Shown one piece after another: positions 22,956 to 33,976 of a stretch of DNA of 64,000 nt (within the stretch, counting starts at the first letter, position 1; the number at the start of each line of letters is the position of its first letter). Source of the stretch: Datura wrightii (Eukaryota; Streptophyta; Magnoliopsida; Solanales; Solanaceae). The notes beneath the pieces were generated by a model. That model saw only the letters and a program-made list of their open reading frames with translations, did no database searches and was not told the origin of the DNA. The stretch is from the NCBI GenBank assembly GCA_035772735.1, contig JASDFA010000008.1:664501-728500 (forward strand), written 5' to 3'. The translations under genes were made by a program, and so were the position numbers.

Positions 22956-23168
22956 TTTAGCACACGGGTAATCAGTTAGTCTAGCGCGGGGCACTAATCA
23001 TAGCACCAACATTATCTTTTGAAGTTGTTGATCAGGCACAGGCTTCCAAACTATTCCTCTTTAACTTCTTATAATTTTTTTAGCTCTGGGGAAGTGCATC
23101 AGCCAAGGCACCAACTCGATTTTGCTCGAAAACTCATCCAAAGTTCCGAACCTTCCTTGTTAGCTCAC
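22956..23168 (-). repeat. A1b LTR, continuation after S1
   Basis: It continues the A1b LTR after the solo LTR insertion. It contains 'gcgcggggcactaatcatag', echoing the module just left of S1. At 23169 E2 interrupts it. The small ORF 23019-23252 crosses this boundary and is not a gene. Confidence 0.55.
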
Positions 23169-23923
23169 TATCATGACCCGAGTCTACACCCTGGCCGTAA
23201 CACAGGACTTAGAACCATGAATGGCTCCAAGATAATCCATGTCATATCATAATACTAACATAATCTGAATTTAAACTGAAAACTAGTGGAAGCTAACTGA
23301 TATAATAACTTATCATTATGCATAAGCACATAGTTTGTTAAAACCACTAAATCATAAGTTGATTTTACACTACACTGTTTGAAAGTCTCTACTAATTTGA
23401 TGAGCTACTGGGACAAGTCCCTAGCTAACTCCGAAGTTTGAAAACTAAAATCATACGAAATAATGAAACATAACTCTCATCCTTGAAAGATGAGGACTTA
23501 CCACTGCTAGCTGATAAAGTCTGGAGCGTGTCTAATGGCGGGGCTGAGTCTGGGCACCTGGATCTATATCATAAAATCATATAAGAACATAGAGTATGGT
23601 TCAGTACTTGAAATGTACTAAGTATATGGAAATGTAACTAAAATCGAGAACATACTGTAAATTTGAGAAATGGACTGTACATAAAACATGGCTAAATACA
23701 TAAGATGAGGTTAAGTACAATGACCCTATTTAAGATGCATGAAAACTGACATGGTATGCTAGTTTGAAAACATTTAATGAAATGCAAGTAAAACCCAATT
23801 TTAAGGATTATGTACATGTCCAAAAGACTTAATCTGAATCATAAACTAAAACTATAACTAAAACTTTATTGTGGGATAACCTATTGACCGAAAAACTCTA
23901 ATGTGAGCCTCATGAAGCATGAT
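23169..23923 (-). mobile_element. E2: 3' LTR fragment of an E0-like chromovirus element
   Basis: Its left end ('tcatgacccgagtctacaccc') matches the left end of the E0 LTR (2546 onward, 'cacgccccgagtctacaccc'), and the next 100 bases are alike. On the minus strand this is the LTR 3' terminus with no primer site beyond, so it is a 3' LTR. Only 755 bases are present because A2 begins at 23924. The remainder should lie on the far side of A2, beyond the window. Confidence 0.65.
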
Positions 23924-25333
23924 TGATGATGTTCAAATCCATTCCTCACAAGGAGGAAGTGTAAAGGATCATTGAAATATTAATACCCAACTAAGAGTCG
24001 AGGTTAAATCCATAGGGAATAGGGATTAGATGGCATAAAAGTTGTCGATCAAATTGAACTAAGTTGCATCATTGTCTTAAAAATGGAAAAGTGAAAATTG
24101 GAGAATAAAAATATCACAATTGGAATTTAAATCAACTACCAATCAACCATAAGGTAACCAACTTGAATAAACAAACATGAGTAAGAGCTAGGGGTATGTT
24201 ATTAATGGGGCATCAATTGGATTGGAATTAACTAGGAAATTGAATTATTACCCACGAGCATAAATAGCCATGGATGAGGTGGCACCCGATGTTTTTAAAC
24301 CACTTGGGTGCCTTTTTCCTTGGGTTTCTCAAACCCCAAGGTCCCAAACAATTCACCCACTATGACTTGGGTCAAATCTGATCTGTTTCTTGCCTCAAAT
24401 ATCTAATGGGTATATGACCATGGGTTTTGGCTATCTATAGCCCAACCCTATATAATCAAGACCCAATTACCCACCATTGCTTTCTCACCCATATTCTATT
24501 CCCCTTTTTCAATCAAAAATAGAATAAGTAAACATAACCCACAATTGCAACTATAGATAATTCAATTATAATTTGGGAGAAAACAACAAATCTATACTAA
24601 ATGAGTAATTATAAGATCAATCTAGTAACACCCAATCCAATTTAGACCCAATTATGAACACACCCCTAGAAAAGTATTTATGAGAAATACAAGATTATAT
24701 TAATAAATAAGCTCATAGAATTCATCATCAAGAGTGAATTGCAAGCTCAAAACTGCCTTCAATGGATATTTTACCTTGAGGAAGAAGATGAAGAAAAGTT
24801 ATCTCTATATTTCTCTATCTAAATCTATTCAATACTCTACTCTCCAATTACAATTCTTGAATGGAATGTTCAGTACTTTTCAAGGAATATACAAAAGTAG
24901 TTTAAAAATTCTCATCAAATCCTGTGTTGGATGATCTTTCCCTTCTGATAATGACCTCACTCGCGAGCCACTGACATTCCGCAAGTGCCCATCTATGGGG
25001 TGCCGCTCTATCAAAACTAGCGCCAGTGAATTCTGTAGCAGTCTGGTGTTGGCATCAGCAGTTCGCAGGTGTTTACCCACGTTCCACCATTGCACCTTCC
25101 ACTTCAACACAGAGTGCTCTTGCATTTGGCCAGCATTTCACCAGTCCAATCTGGTGGAACGTAGGTCCTCTTCTTTAGCTCCATGCTTTTGTTCAATTTC
25201 TTGCCTTCTCTCTTTAACTTGAATGCCTGCAAAAACCAAAGAGAAAGAGCATAAAATCCTCCTGTATGACTTGAAAACCAAGTAAACTCTCATGTTTAAA
25301 AGCCTAATAAGTTGGTAAACTACCAACTCATCA
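23924..25333 (-). repeat. 3' LTR of A2 (Athila-like)
   Basis: On the minus strand the LTR starts TGATGAGTTGG at 25333 and ends GAACATCATCA at 23924. The end block ('ttaacctcgactcttagttg' and 'acacttcctccttgtgagga') matches the A3 LTR ending. U3 modules of another class occur at about 24940-25130: 'ctcgcgagccactg', 'gcgccagtg', 'cgcaggtg'. The polypurine tract follows at 25334. Open frames at 24734-24934 and 24880-25222 are within this LTR and are not genes. Predicted target bases are atgat at 23919-23923. Confidence 0.75.
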
Positions 25334-25370
25334 AACCCCCCATACTTGAACTATTGCTTGTCCTCAACAA
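25334..25370 (-). other. A2 polypurine tract and adjacent conserved box
   Basis: On the minus strand TTGTTGAGGACAAGCAATAG (25370-25351) is followed by AAGTATGGGGGGTT (25347-25334), which abuts the LTR start. A4 and A5 have the same pair. The first box can fold on itself (TTGTT with AGCAA). Confidence 0.65.
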
Positions 25371-27225
25371 GGGAATGCTTTACAGTTGAACAATTGAAGT
25401 AAGCATGTCACACTACATGAGTTTTTGCACAAGAGACCACTAGGACTAAGACAACCCCAAAACCACACACCAACTCAAAGGAACAGAGAAGACTAAACAC
25501 TTTGTGCAAATGCTTCAAGAGGTAACCACAAACAATTGACATGAGCCACAAATGCTTCCATAGTTCAAAATAAGGAGCATGGTTGGTCAAAAGAAGCTCA
25601 TATAGCATCTTAATTCATTGAAAATTCACATTCAAAGTTTGCCTTAAAGCATACTGCATTCTTGTCTCAATTACATCTTTTGGAACGTGCAATCATGTTC
25701 CCCAAGGAAGTGATGCCACTCACATCAAGAGAGAATCCCAATTAATCTTCAAGAAATTCACACTCAAACGGATTATAGGATGAAACAAATATGTTCACTG
25801 TCATAAAGAAATTCTCATGCACACAACTTGACATATAGGTTTTCCCTTTGTGTAACTCTCCACAAATGTAGAGTTTCTACACTTAAAATCAATTAGGACT
25901 TGGAGGTCATAATAATATCTAGGGGTAAAAGTAGGATAACTTTTTAGTTATAGTGACTAGAACCTCCTTAATGCTCTTTTTTATGAACATTTTTGCATTC
26001 TCCATTTTCTCTTGAGATCACCCCGCCTTATCTCTCATTGATCAATATTTTCACTTATGTAACAAGAGTCACCCTTGTATCTCTTTAGTTACCACTTTTA
26101 ATCTCATCAACGGAAGAGGTAGCACCTTTTGACAATTTTCTTTTCTTCTAAGGGTCAAAGGTTCTTCTCAACCAACCCATTCATTCATTTCCTCATACTT
26201 TGATGCTACCTCACATTGTAGCTCACATCACTTTTTCCATTTTCCTTTTTACAACCCCCAAACTTAGGCTTTTTCCTCATTCTTCCCTTTTCTATTCCCA
26301 TATTTTTGGGACTCAAGAATCATTTTTGCATTTTTTTCTCACAACTAGCACTAGGGAGGATGGGTGCTAAAGAGGGATTACAAAAGGGTAATAAGCTTGT
26401 AATGTGGTTCTCAAGGAAAAGATTTAAAGGCTCAACATTGACTAGCAAGGATTGATGTTCAAGGAGGTCATATAGGTGAAGTAGTTTATCAAAAGAAAGA
26501 CTAAAATCATGTTCTAAGTGCAGCTATATCTAGGATTTCGCCTTGATTCACACTTGGGGCAAGTTCTAGACAACCAATTATGTATGAGAAAAGCTAAAAC
26601 CTTTCCCCACAAAGCATCAACCTCCAAGGGGTTCACACAGATTCCACTCCAAATCAAGAGTAATAAAACAAGATAGCATGTGAATCCAAAGCCAAACAAG
26701 GAATGTGCAACTTATGACAGAAGAATACTCAAAATTTAAATTCAAATGCCCCCTTTTTTTTTCTCAAAATTTATTTTTTTCAAGTGCCATTCTATTTAAG
26801 AAAATTTTGGTGGTATCTCTCAAAATCAATTGCAATAACCGACTTAAAAAGGACTGAAAACTCAGCATTTTTTCTCTTAAGAAAGTCGTCCCTCAATCCA
26901 TCATTGGGAAATACCACCTGGTTCGACAATGAAAGAAAAAAAAGAAAGAATAGCATTCCTTGGGAATGAACCATAGCATAATGATAACCCTTGGAGTTTA
27001 TTTACTAACTACTATGAACAAAGGGGATTATTAAAATATGGGTTAACAACATCTGAAAATTTAGAATAACCCATCATTGGTACTAACAATCAACAAGCAA
27101 CATCTCTTTTAACAAAAAGCCTGGCAAGGGCATTCAATCACAAAAAAAACTATCAATCAAAACATAAGAAATTTAGCCCGATAAGGGAAAAAAAAGACCA
27201 ACAAAAATACCAACAAAAGAGATAC
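25371..27225 (-). mobile_element. A2: 3' noncoding region
   Basis: This lies between the A3 insertion and the A2 polypurine tract. It has pyrimidine-rich stretches, runs of A and T, and no reading frame with recognisable content; the ORFs of 60-66 codons here look like chance. It corresponds in position to 28790-30410 of A3 and 56360-58139 of A5. Confidence 0.55.
27221..27225 (+). repeat. Left target site duplication of A3 (GATAC)
   Basis: The five bases gatac directly before the A3 terminus are identical to 38172-38176. Confidence 0.85.
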
Positions 27226-28789
27226 TGATGTTGCCCAAATTGCACCTCGCAATTGAGATATAAGCAGTCGATTGTCAAATATAGAACCCAACAAAGGTTT
27301 AGGTCGATCCCCCAGGGAATATGGTAAGAACTTAGTTTAATGCGAATAACTATTACTATTGATTTACTTATTTTCAGAGGGGGAAAAATATAGAATAATA
27401 ATCAAAGTAAAATTGTTGAATATTGAAATCAAATTTGGTTTGTATTCAATTAATGATATGACTGGGATTGTGTTCCCCCAGATTTCATAACCACAAGGCT
27501 TATACACTAGTGGTCTATTCCGGTGTTTAACATGCAATATTAGTAAATTAGGTTCACCTCAATTGTTGGTCCCCTATCTAGATGATTTTCACCACGCAAC
27601 ATGGCCTATATACGGGTGTACTTTAGTTGACCCTTACCCTTAATATCATATTAGTTATCCCCGGACAAATTCAAGCTATTAGATGAGGGTTGATAGCCTC
27701 AAATCTCCACTGTTAATCCCTTTTCCCATTTGTTACCTCCTTGGTCCGGTAAGGAAGAATAAGGCAAGTCCTAATGTTTGCAACTATCTAGAATCAATCA
27801 AAACGAAGGAAAAAATAATACGTGCATAAAACCCAGTTCAAGAATCACTAAGTATTTTTACCTATATGTGTTAATTCATCTTGGTTCCCACAAACCTAGT
27901 TTACGGGTTTAGTTATTCATATTTGTGTTATCACAATCATAAAATAATAATGAAATCATAATGGAAACTTACAAATTATTATAGAATAAAAATCACGTAC
28001 ATTGAATAAAATTCCAATGTTCCTTTTGTTTCTTGAATCAAGAAAAATTGTACAAAAATTCTCTCAAGAATCGCCTTAAAAATAGTTCTAGATCCTCCAA
28101 AAAATCATCTCCTAAAAATAAACCTAAATTGGGTATTTATAGTTTCCGGAAATCCTTTCCCTAAATAAAACATGAAACCAGGTCGGCAGTGGCAACGGGC
28201 TAAGTGACGGGTCGTTAGGCCCTCTGACGAGTCTTTCCTTGCTTTCATTAGTCGTCCTTAACATCACATCCAGTTGTGGTAATGGGTCACCTAATGACTC
28301 TTCGTGCCGGAGCACGAGTCATTAGGTCCTTCGTGGACTGACTCCTTGAAAACTCCGGTGCACTTCACGGATAGGTCCAGTGGCCTGACAATGAGTCGTT
28401 TCAACTCATGATGACTCGTTATGTCGGTCGTCAACTTCACTAGCCATTTTGTTGAAATTTTCTCTTCAATTCCAAACGATTGACCTCACGACTCATTACC
28501 AAATGTAACGAGTCGTTCCTCCAACTCATCAAGTACACTACCTTGTATCTTCCAAACTCCATCTTTTGCCCACGCCTTAAGCAACGGGTCGTGCCTCCTT
28601 CCAATGACTCGATAAGTGCCTGGTAGTCACCCTTCAGTTATTTTTAGCATTAATTCAACCAAATTCACTTCCATACCTATTTTCCTGCACATTAAGCACA
28701 AAATACATCATACCCATATAAACATACCTGAAATGTGCATAATTTCTTAGTTTTAAGCATCAAAAGGGCTATAAAATCGCGACACATCA
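27226..28789 (-). repeat. 3' LTR of A3
   Basis: On the minus strand it starts TGATGTGTCGCG at 28789 and ends GGGCAACATCA at 27226. U3 (28180-28640) is dense in ACGASTCGT-type palindromes, including a 37-base hairpin at 28290-28326 whose arms read cctaatgactc and gagtcattagg. TATA is at 28134-28141. It is 1564 bases long; the partner LTR is 1560. Confidence 0.88.
28134..28141 (-). promoter_or_regulatory. TATA box of A3 3' LTR
   Basis: The minus strand reads CTATAAATACCC, just downstream of the palindrome-rich U3. The identical word is at 37516-37523 in the 5' LTR. Confidence 0.7.
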
Positions 28790-30410
28790 ACACCCTCAAC
28801 TTAAAACTTTTGCATGTCCTTAGGTAAAAATAAAATAAAACAAAACAAACTATACTACTTCGACGCTTCAATCGGAAGAACTCTAGGAAATTTACAACAT
28901 TTATTTTTATATATCAAAATCAAATTTTATAACCCCTCCCTCATCGTATCAACTTTAAAACACTATGCATATGCAAAATGTCCAACCATAACACAGAGGA
29001 ATCGAAACATGGAAAAATATTGTCACCTCCAACCGCGCACATAAATCTATAACACTGCCCTAGACAATTTGCAGACAATTTTGTTGACCAAATGTTGTCA
29101 CCTTAAAGAAGTCCCATACTCACACAAGTGTATATGATTATGTCAATATATTTCTCTTGAGTTAGTTAAGATCCACTCACTCTCACAAAGAAATTCAAAT
29201 TGTGTGCATACAATACCATAGGCTTGCCTTTACTTTCAATACCTCGATTTTCGGATAAGTAGCTAGGATCATTATAGGACTTTCTAGGCTTGTAACATAG
29301 GCTTGGGCTTGGGTATGGTACATATGGATTTAGTAGATCAACCTTCTTTGGCACCAAACCTTTTTACTCCACTTTTCACCTTAAGTTCTATTTTCTCCCT
29401 TTATCCCTTTTTCTGCCTTTTCTTTGCTTTGCTTTAGACACCACGGATGCGGTTTCTTTTTATTCACACTTATTGATGTCACACATTATTTGTCTTTTCT
29501 TTTCTTATTTTTTTTTTCACAACAATTTTTATTTTTCTCTTTTTTCATCATGCATACGGCACCCGCTCTATTTCTTTTTTATTACCCAACGTTACTTCCA
29601 CCCGACTCTTCTTACTCACCCCTATAATAGCTACCCTCAACTTAGGCGATTTTCCTGAGTTGAAGTTCACAATGTCCAAGAAGGGACCAGGCCAAAATAG
29701 GTTCATTCATAATAAAATCAGGTAGGTTAATTGGTCTAAACAAAAACAAAGATCAATTTAAGCTCAAACATTTGGATCAAGGGATTTTTATTCACTTTTG
29801 GTAGGTATTTTAGGCTAAAGTGGACTTATAAATCAAAAATGGCCTATGATCGTTTCCTAGTTTCCTATCCTCTATCTCGGTACGACTGATTAGGAAAGTT
29901 CTAAATTGACATATACAACCAAATTCAGCTATTAAACCTCACTTCACACATAGCACCGGTCGACATCATCACTTCCACCAATCTCTAGTTCAAGTACAAC
30001 CATACAATGATAAACAAGTTCACAGTTTCAATGCCATGGAAAGATTCACAAAGTTCATAGTTGTCAACTTTCACATACTCATATACAAATTTTTCGGACG
30101 GGTATCAAATCATTGAATATCAAAATATCAAACAATTTCATCTCTTGATTGCTTTCAGTTTTCCTACTTTCTTCCAACTGACACAAGAAACAAAAATAAT
30201 AAAATCCTAAACATGCCGGTTTTACTAGATATGGAACACCCAAGGGAAAATATATCTAGTAAGAAAAACCCTTGGGTTTGGTTCAGCAAAACAGAATGCA
30301 CAGGTATCCCTCCCCACCCCATCAAGAAAGCATGTGTCATCCTCACCGCATATATATAATAGACAAAAACTAAGGAGATGGGGAACATACCTGTGCAACC
30401 TAGGTGTCAG
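28790..30410 (-). mobile_element. A3 3' noncoding region and polypurine tract
   Basis: Next to the LTR, the minus strand reads AAGTTTTAAGTTGAGGGTGT, the polypurine-like tract, preceded by CCTAAGGACATGC. The remainder is A/T-rich with pyrimidine tracts (29370-29600) and no recognisable coding sequence. ORFs at 29424-29658 are low-complexity Phe/Ser/His-rich translations of those tracts. ORF 30164-30388 has no recognisable domain. Confidence 0.6.
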
Positions 30411-32586
30411 CTACCTGGTCAGTGCAGGGTGTAGATACGCCTCTAATTCATCACCAAAATTACCGTCTTGAACCAACGCATTCTCAGATCCTTCAAAGCT
30501 CGTGCCTTCTCCACGAAGTCTCGCTGCCTCAATCAAGGCTCTCTGTCGAGCCTCCGCTCTTGATTCTTGCAGTGCTCTCTCCATCCCACTCCACTCCCAT
30601 TTTTGCTGACGGAGCAGAGAAGCATCATCATCAACACTTGCCTCCTCACAAAGCCTCTTCCCCTTTTCATGTGCCACAGGCTCCTTCATGATGAAATCAA
30701 AAATAGGTGGAAATTCTTCTTCAAACTGATCACCGATCAAGGGGAGTACCGGTGGAAGTACTGCAACTATCTTTCGTGCAGCCAAATCCCGCACCTCGGA
30801 TCATAGCGCTCCAAGCTCTAAGTATCATCGGGATAACTCTAATTCCTTTAACTGTGCAAGGAGCTCGTCCATTTTTCTTTCAAAAGTATCCAGCCATCCA
30901 TGCACTAAACTGGATAGTGTCTCCAACTGCTTTGACACCTACGGCGTAACCTACTCCATCAAGTTTGACCTATAGAGTCGTGTGTGCCTACTACTTCTCG
31001 GCCTTAGCTAACCGCCTAGCCATATCAACCAAAAATTCCTATGAAACCGTGACTAGACCAGCTGTGGTGGCTCGTGGAGGTGGAACTGATGGTCTGGATA
31101 CTGCTGCCATAGATGATGACTCAGGAACATTGGTAGGTGTGGAGGTATCCACTGCATCTATAGCCTCAGCCTGGCTACCTGTCTCTCTACCCTCAGTAGG
31201 CTCAGCCGCTAACTCGGCGAACAACGCTACATCAGTATGCATCCTTCTGCCAAATGCCTCTAGTATTATTGTCGCTCCAGCGGATGCAGCTACCTGAGTC
31301 CTTTCCCTCGATATCGGGTTTCTATCATCTCGAATCAGCCCGATATCGGTAATCTTCTAGACCACCACTCTCTGGTCAACTGATGGAAACTCTGGCACTC
31401 GGGAATCCCGACAAATTCTATCAATCAAATAGGGGAAAGGAATCATCGTACCATCATTTATAGCCCGCTCACGAATCTCCTCTGCAATGAATCGTGGCAA
31501 ATTAATTGCATACCCCATCATTATGATGGCTACCAGTGCTGCTCTGTCGGGTGAGAGTATATTGTCATTACTTATTGGTACCAGCCTGTGCCTCACTAGT
31601 GTCCACCAAAATTTTTCCTGAAATTTCAAACTGGCCTTCTTTATCTACGACTCTGTACCATGCATCCATTCAACTAGCGGACCCTTAGTGGCAATTATTC
31701 GAGAGAGCCAAGTGTACTACTGTATATGCTCCATGCTATTCTACTTTCTAGTTTTGTCTTTCCTCAGCTCAAATATCCTGTGATCAAAATCTGTCGTGTT
31801 CATCGAAGCACAATAAATTGGCCCATACAGCATCCTGGAAATTGTCTCCTCAGATATATCGACTGAAGTCTCACGCACCAACACTTGATTCAATGCGGGT
31901 CTCTTTTTCCAATACTGGCCTCCTAGTGCTAACCACTACATGGTGGTTGTATATGCTGTATAGAATTCTCAAACCAGACATGGGCTATATCTTCCTGAAG
32001 GCTCAGTCAACCACCCAAACCTATATTTATCAAAGACTGCTTGTAGCTCAGGAGAGTCTTTCAACCCGGTGGTGATAAGCCTTGGCTCCTCATATATGCT
32101 ACTCTTTGGATTGCCTTTGTCATTAGGAGTGATTTCTTGGTTGTATATAGCCCCCATGCTGTGGACACACCATCTCCTCATATTTCTTGATTACTCATTT
32201 GATGTGCCCGATGTCTCAGTCAACTCATTGTCAGAGTCCCCTCGCTGAGCATGCGATTCATCAACTCTCTCTATATTGTGCCCAGTTGTGGGAGCCTCAG
32301 GAACAACTGCAGCAGCAGCCCTAGCACTTTCATTAGTGCGGCTGGGCGGATCTCTTGCAAGTGGAGTGGGAGTATCGATCAGGGCTGCCCAATTTGAAGT
32401 TTGTTGAGCCCTAGCCTTGGTCGTTGTCCTCACTAGCTGCTCCTCTGATACCTCATATTCCTCTTCAGATCCACTTGACTCATCAGAGGAGGATGGATCA
32501 TCTCGCAGCCTTCGGTATGATGGCTGACTGTGCTCAGGTACCTGCTTTTTGGTTTGACCCTTTTTTGGTGTACCTCATGGAGCCAT
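30411..32586 (-). pseudogene. A3 ORF2: 'putative plant transposon protein' family
   Basis: The start is the ATG at 32586-32584: MAP, a TGA in place of an expected Arg or Gly codon, then GTPKKGQTKK and RDDPSSSDESSGSEEEYEVS, a basic then acidic Ser/Glu-rich head. The head continues RTTTKARAQQTSNWAALIDT. The middle shows GLKDSPELQAVFDKYRFGWL and, after stops, FWWTLVRHRLVPISNDNILS, LSPDRAALVAIIMMGYAIN and RFIAEEIRERAI. This is the conserved block I know from plant proteins of this family (Pfam PF20167 by memory). The C-terminal part (30794-30411) is charged and probably coiled: ERALQESRAEARQRALIEAA. Its role is unknown. It occupies the place where some Athila elements have an env-like frame. Confidence 0.75.
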
Positions 32587-32591
32587 TGTTC

Positions 32592-33163
32592 CTGTTGAAA
32601 CAATGTTAGTACACAAGATGAGATGAAACTGAAAACACTTATAAGCTGGTGCCTAGTGGTCGTAAAGGGTGACTAAATGAGTCGTTGCGACTAGCAACGA
32701 CTTGTGAGTCACTCGTCGTCTCAGACTGTCCTTTCTTCAAGTTGTTCCAGTGTATTTGGACGACTAGTCCTAATGAGTCGTTGCCAAAGGTAACGAGTCA
32801 TTAGGTCGGTCGTTAGGTACACTGTCTAGTAGTTTAATTTTACCACTCAGGTTGAGCTACATAACGAGTCGTTTGGTAACCCAACGACTCGTGATGTGGC
32901 TCGTGCTCAAGAGTTCCAGTTCATCTTCCTCCTCTTTCCAGTTTCAATCCCACAAACACAGAATCTCAATTTAAAATCAACCCAAGTGAACATACGCTCA
33001 AAATTCAATGTTTAACTCTTCTTAGGGTTTATCTATATCACGAGGAACATATAAACACGATATAAATTGAAGTACATTCAACCTCATTCACACATGGGCC
33101 TTTGAAATTTCTTGATTAATTTGCAATGATATTCCAGAAATTTTCATGAGGAAGATTACTTAC
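32592..33163 (-). other. Predicted leader intron upstream of A3 ORF2
   Basis: On the minus strand a GTAAGT donor starts at 33163. TACTAAC, a perfect branch-site word, lies at 32611-32605. The intron would end TTTCAACAG at 32592, and GAACA then leads to the ATG at 32586. The 572-base length is normal for plants. Similar acceptors precede ORF2 in A2 and A4. The 3' half of the intron (32656-32910) contains ACGASTCGT modules. Confidence 0.6.
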
Positions 33164-33700
33164 AATTTGATTTATCAGAGATGGAGTGCAATAGCAGTTG
33201 TGAGTGTGCTTCAGTGAATGTGTGTGCAATGGTGAAGAACTTGTTGATGAGTTTGGAGTAAAGAAGAAGAGGAGAGAAGAGGGAAATTTGAATTGTTGTT
33301 TGTGGGGAGTATGTAAATGGAAATGGGTGGTGTTGATTTTTAATTTTCAAAAGTTTCCCAATTTCAGTCATGGGTCAGGTTAGGTTAACCCACCTGGGAC
33401 CTAACGACTCAAGTAATGACTCGTGGTGTAACCCAATGAGTCGTTGCCTGAGTCATGGTCCTTGGCCTGTTATAGCTTCAGGATGGGTCACTTAATGACT
33501 CATTTGGTTTCCTAACGATTCGTTGAGTGAACAGTTATCACCAATTTTCTTTAAGTTCAAACATTGAGCCAATGTACCTGACAGGGGAGTAAGCGATTTG
33601 TTCCTTAGAGAAATGACTCGTGAAGTCACCCATTGCTCCCCTGTTTTCTGTAGTTCTCTTAATGAATTGGATAAAAAGTTAGACGACGACTCGTTCTGAG
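33164..33700 (-). promoter_or_regulatory. Promoter-like region and first exon for A3 ORF2
   Basis: In minus-strand order there is a cluster of ACGAGTCGT-like palindromes (33700-33380, for example 'aacgagtcgtcg', 'cacgagtcat', 'aacgactcatt'). An AT-rich stretch 'aaattaaaaatc' follows near 33345, then a pyrimidine-rich leader ('tttccctcttctctcctctt', 33292-33270), and then the GTAAGT donor. This copies the order of the A3 LTR U3, except that no clean TATA word is visible. I infer an internal promoter. Confidence 0.45.
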
Positions 33701-33824
33701 ATTTTTCTGCACCAGAATTGAAGTTCCAATTTTTGGTTCCAACTTCAGATTTTCCATCTTATTCACATGCACCCATCAAAAAATGTTAACACTAACTTTT
33801 TCTTACATTTACAACTTGGGTTGC

Positions 33825-33976
33825 CTCCCAAGAAGCATTTTGTTTAATGTCGTGGCACAACGTGGGTGTTTTGGCTACTCAGACTTCACCAAAATACCTT
33901 CATAGATTGCCTCCCATGCAGCATCTGATTTAACGTCGCGGCACGACGCAAGTCTCTTGACTACTCAGAATTTTTC
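33825..33976 (-). repeat. Tandem duplication of the conserved post-protease box in A3
   Basis: Two units about 76 bases apart each carry CGTCGTGCCRCGACG-like sequence and GGGAGGCAA (33905-33950 and 33823-33863). A2 (41334-41378) and A5 (56305-56351) each have one copy. The box follows the gag-protease stop. Its first part can form a short hairpin (CGTCG with CGACG). Confidence 0.75.

Noticed and set aside
29424..29658. Phe/Ser/His-rich frames of 61-67 codons
   Set aside because: These are translations of pyrimidine-rich 3' noncoding DNA in A3 with low complexity; no start context or homologue is apparent.
30404..31297. Plus-strand frames of 79-110 codons
   Set aside because: They are antisense readings of A3 ORF2, which has the family blocks on the minus strand.
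32656..33700. ACGASTCGT clusters as a CRISPR-like or satellite array
   Set aside because: The units are diverged, unevenly spaced and on both strands, with no constant repeat-spacer structure, and the DNA is plant.
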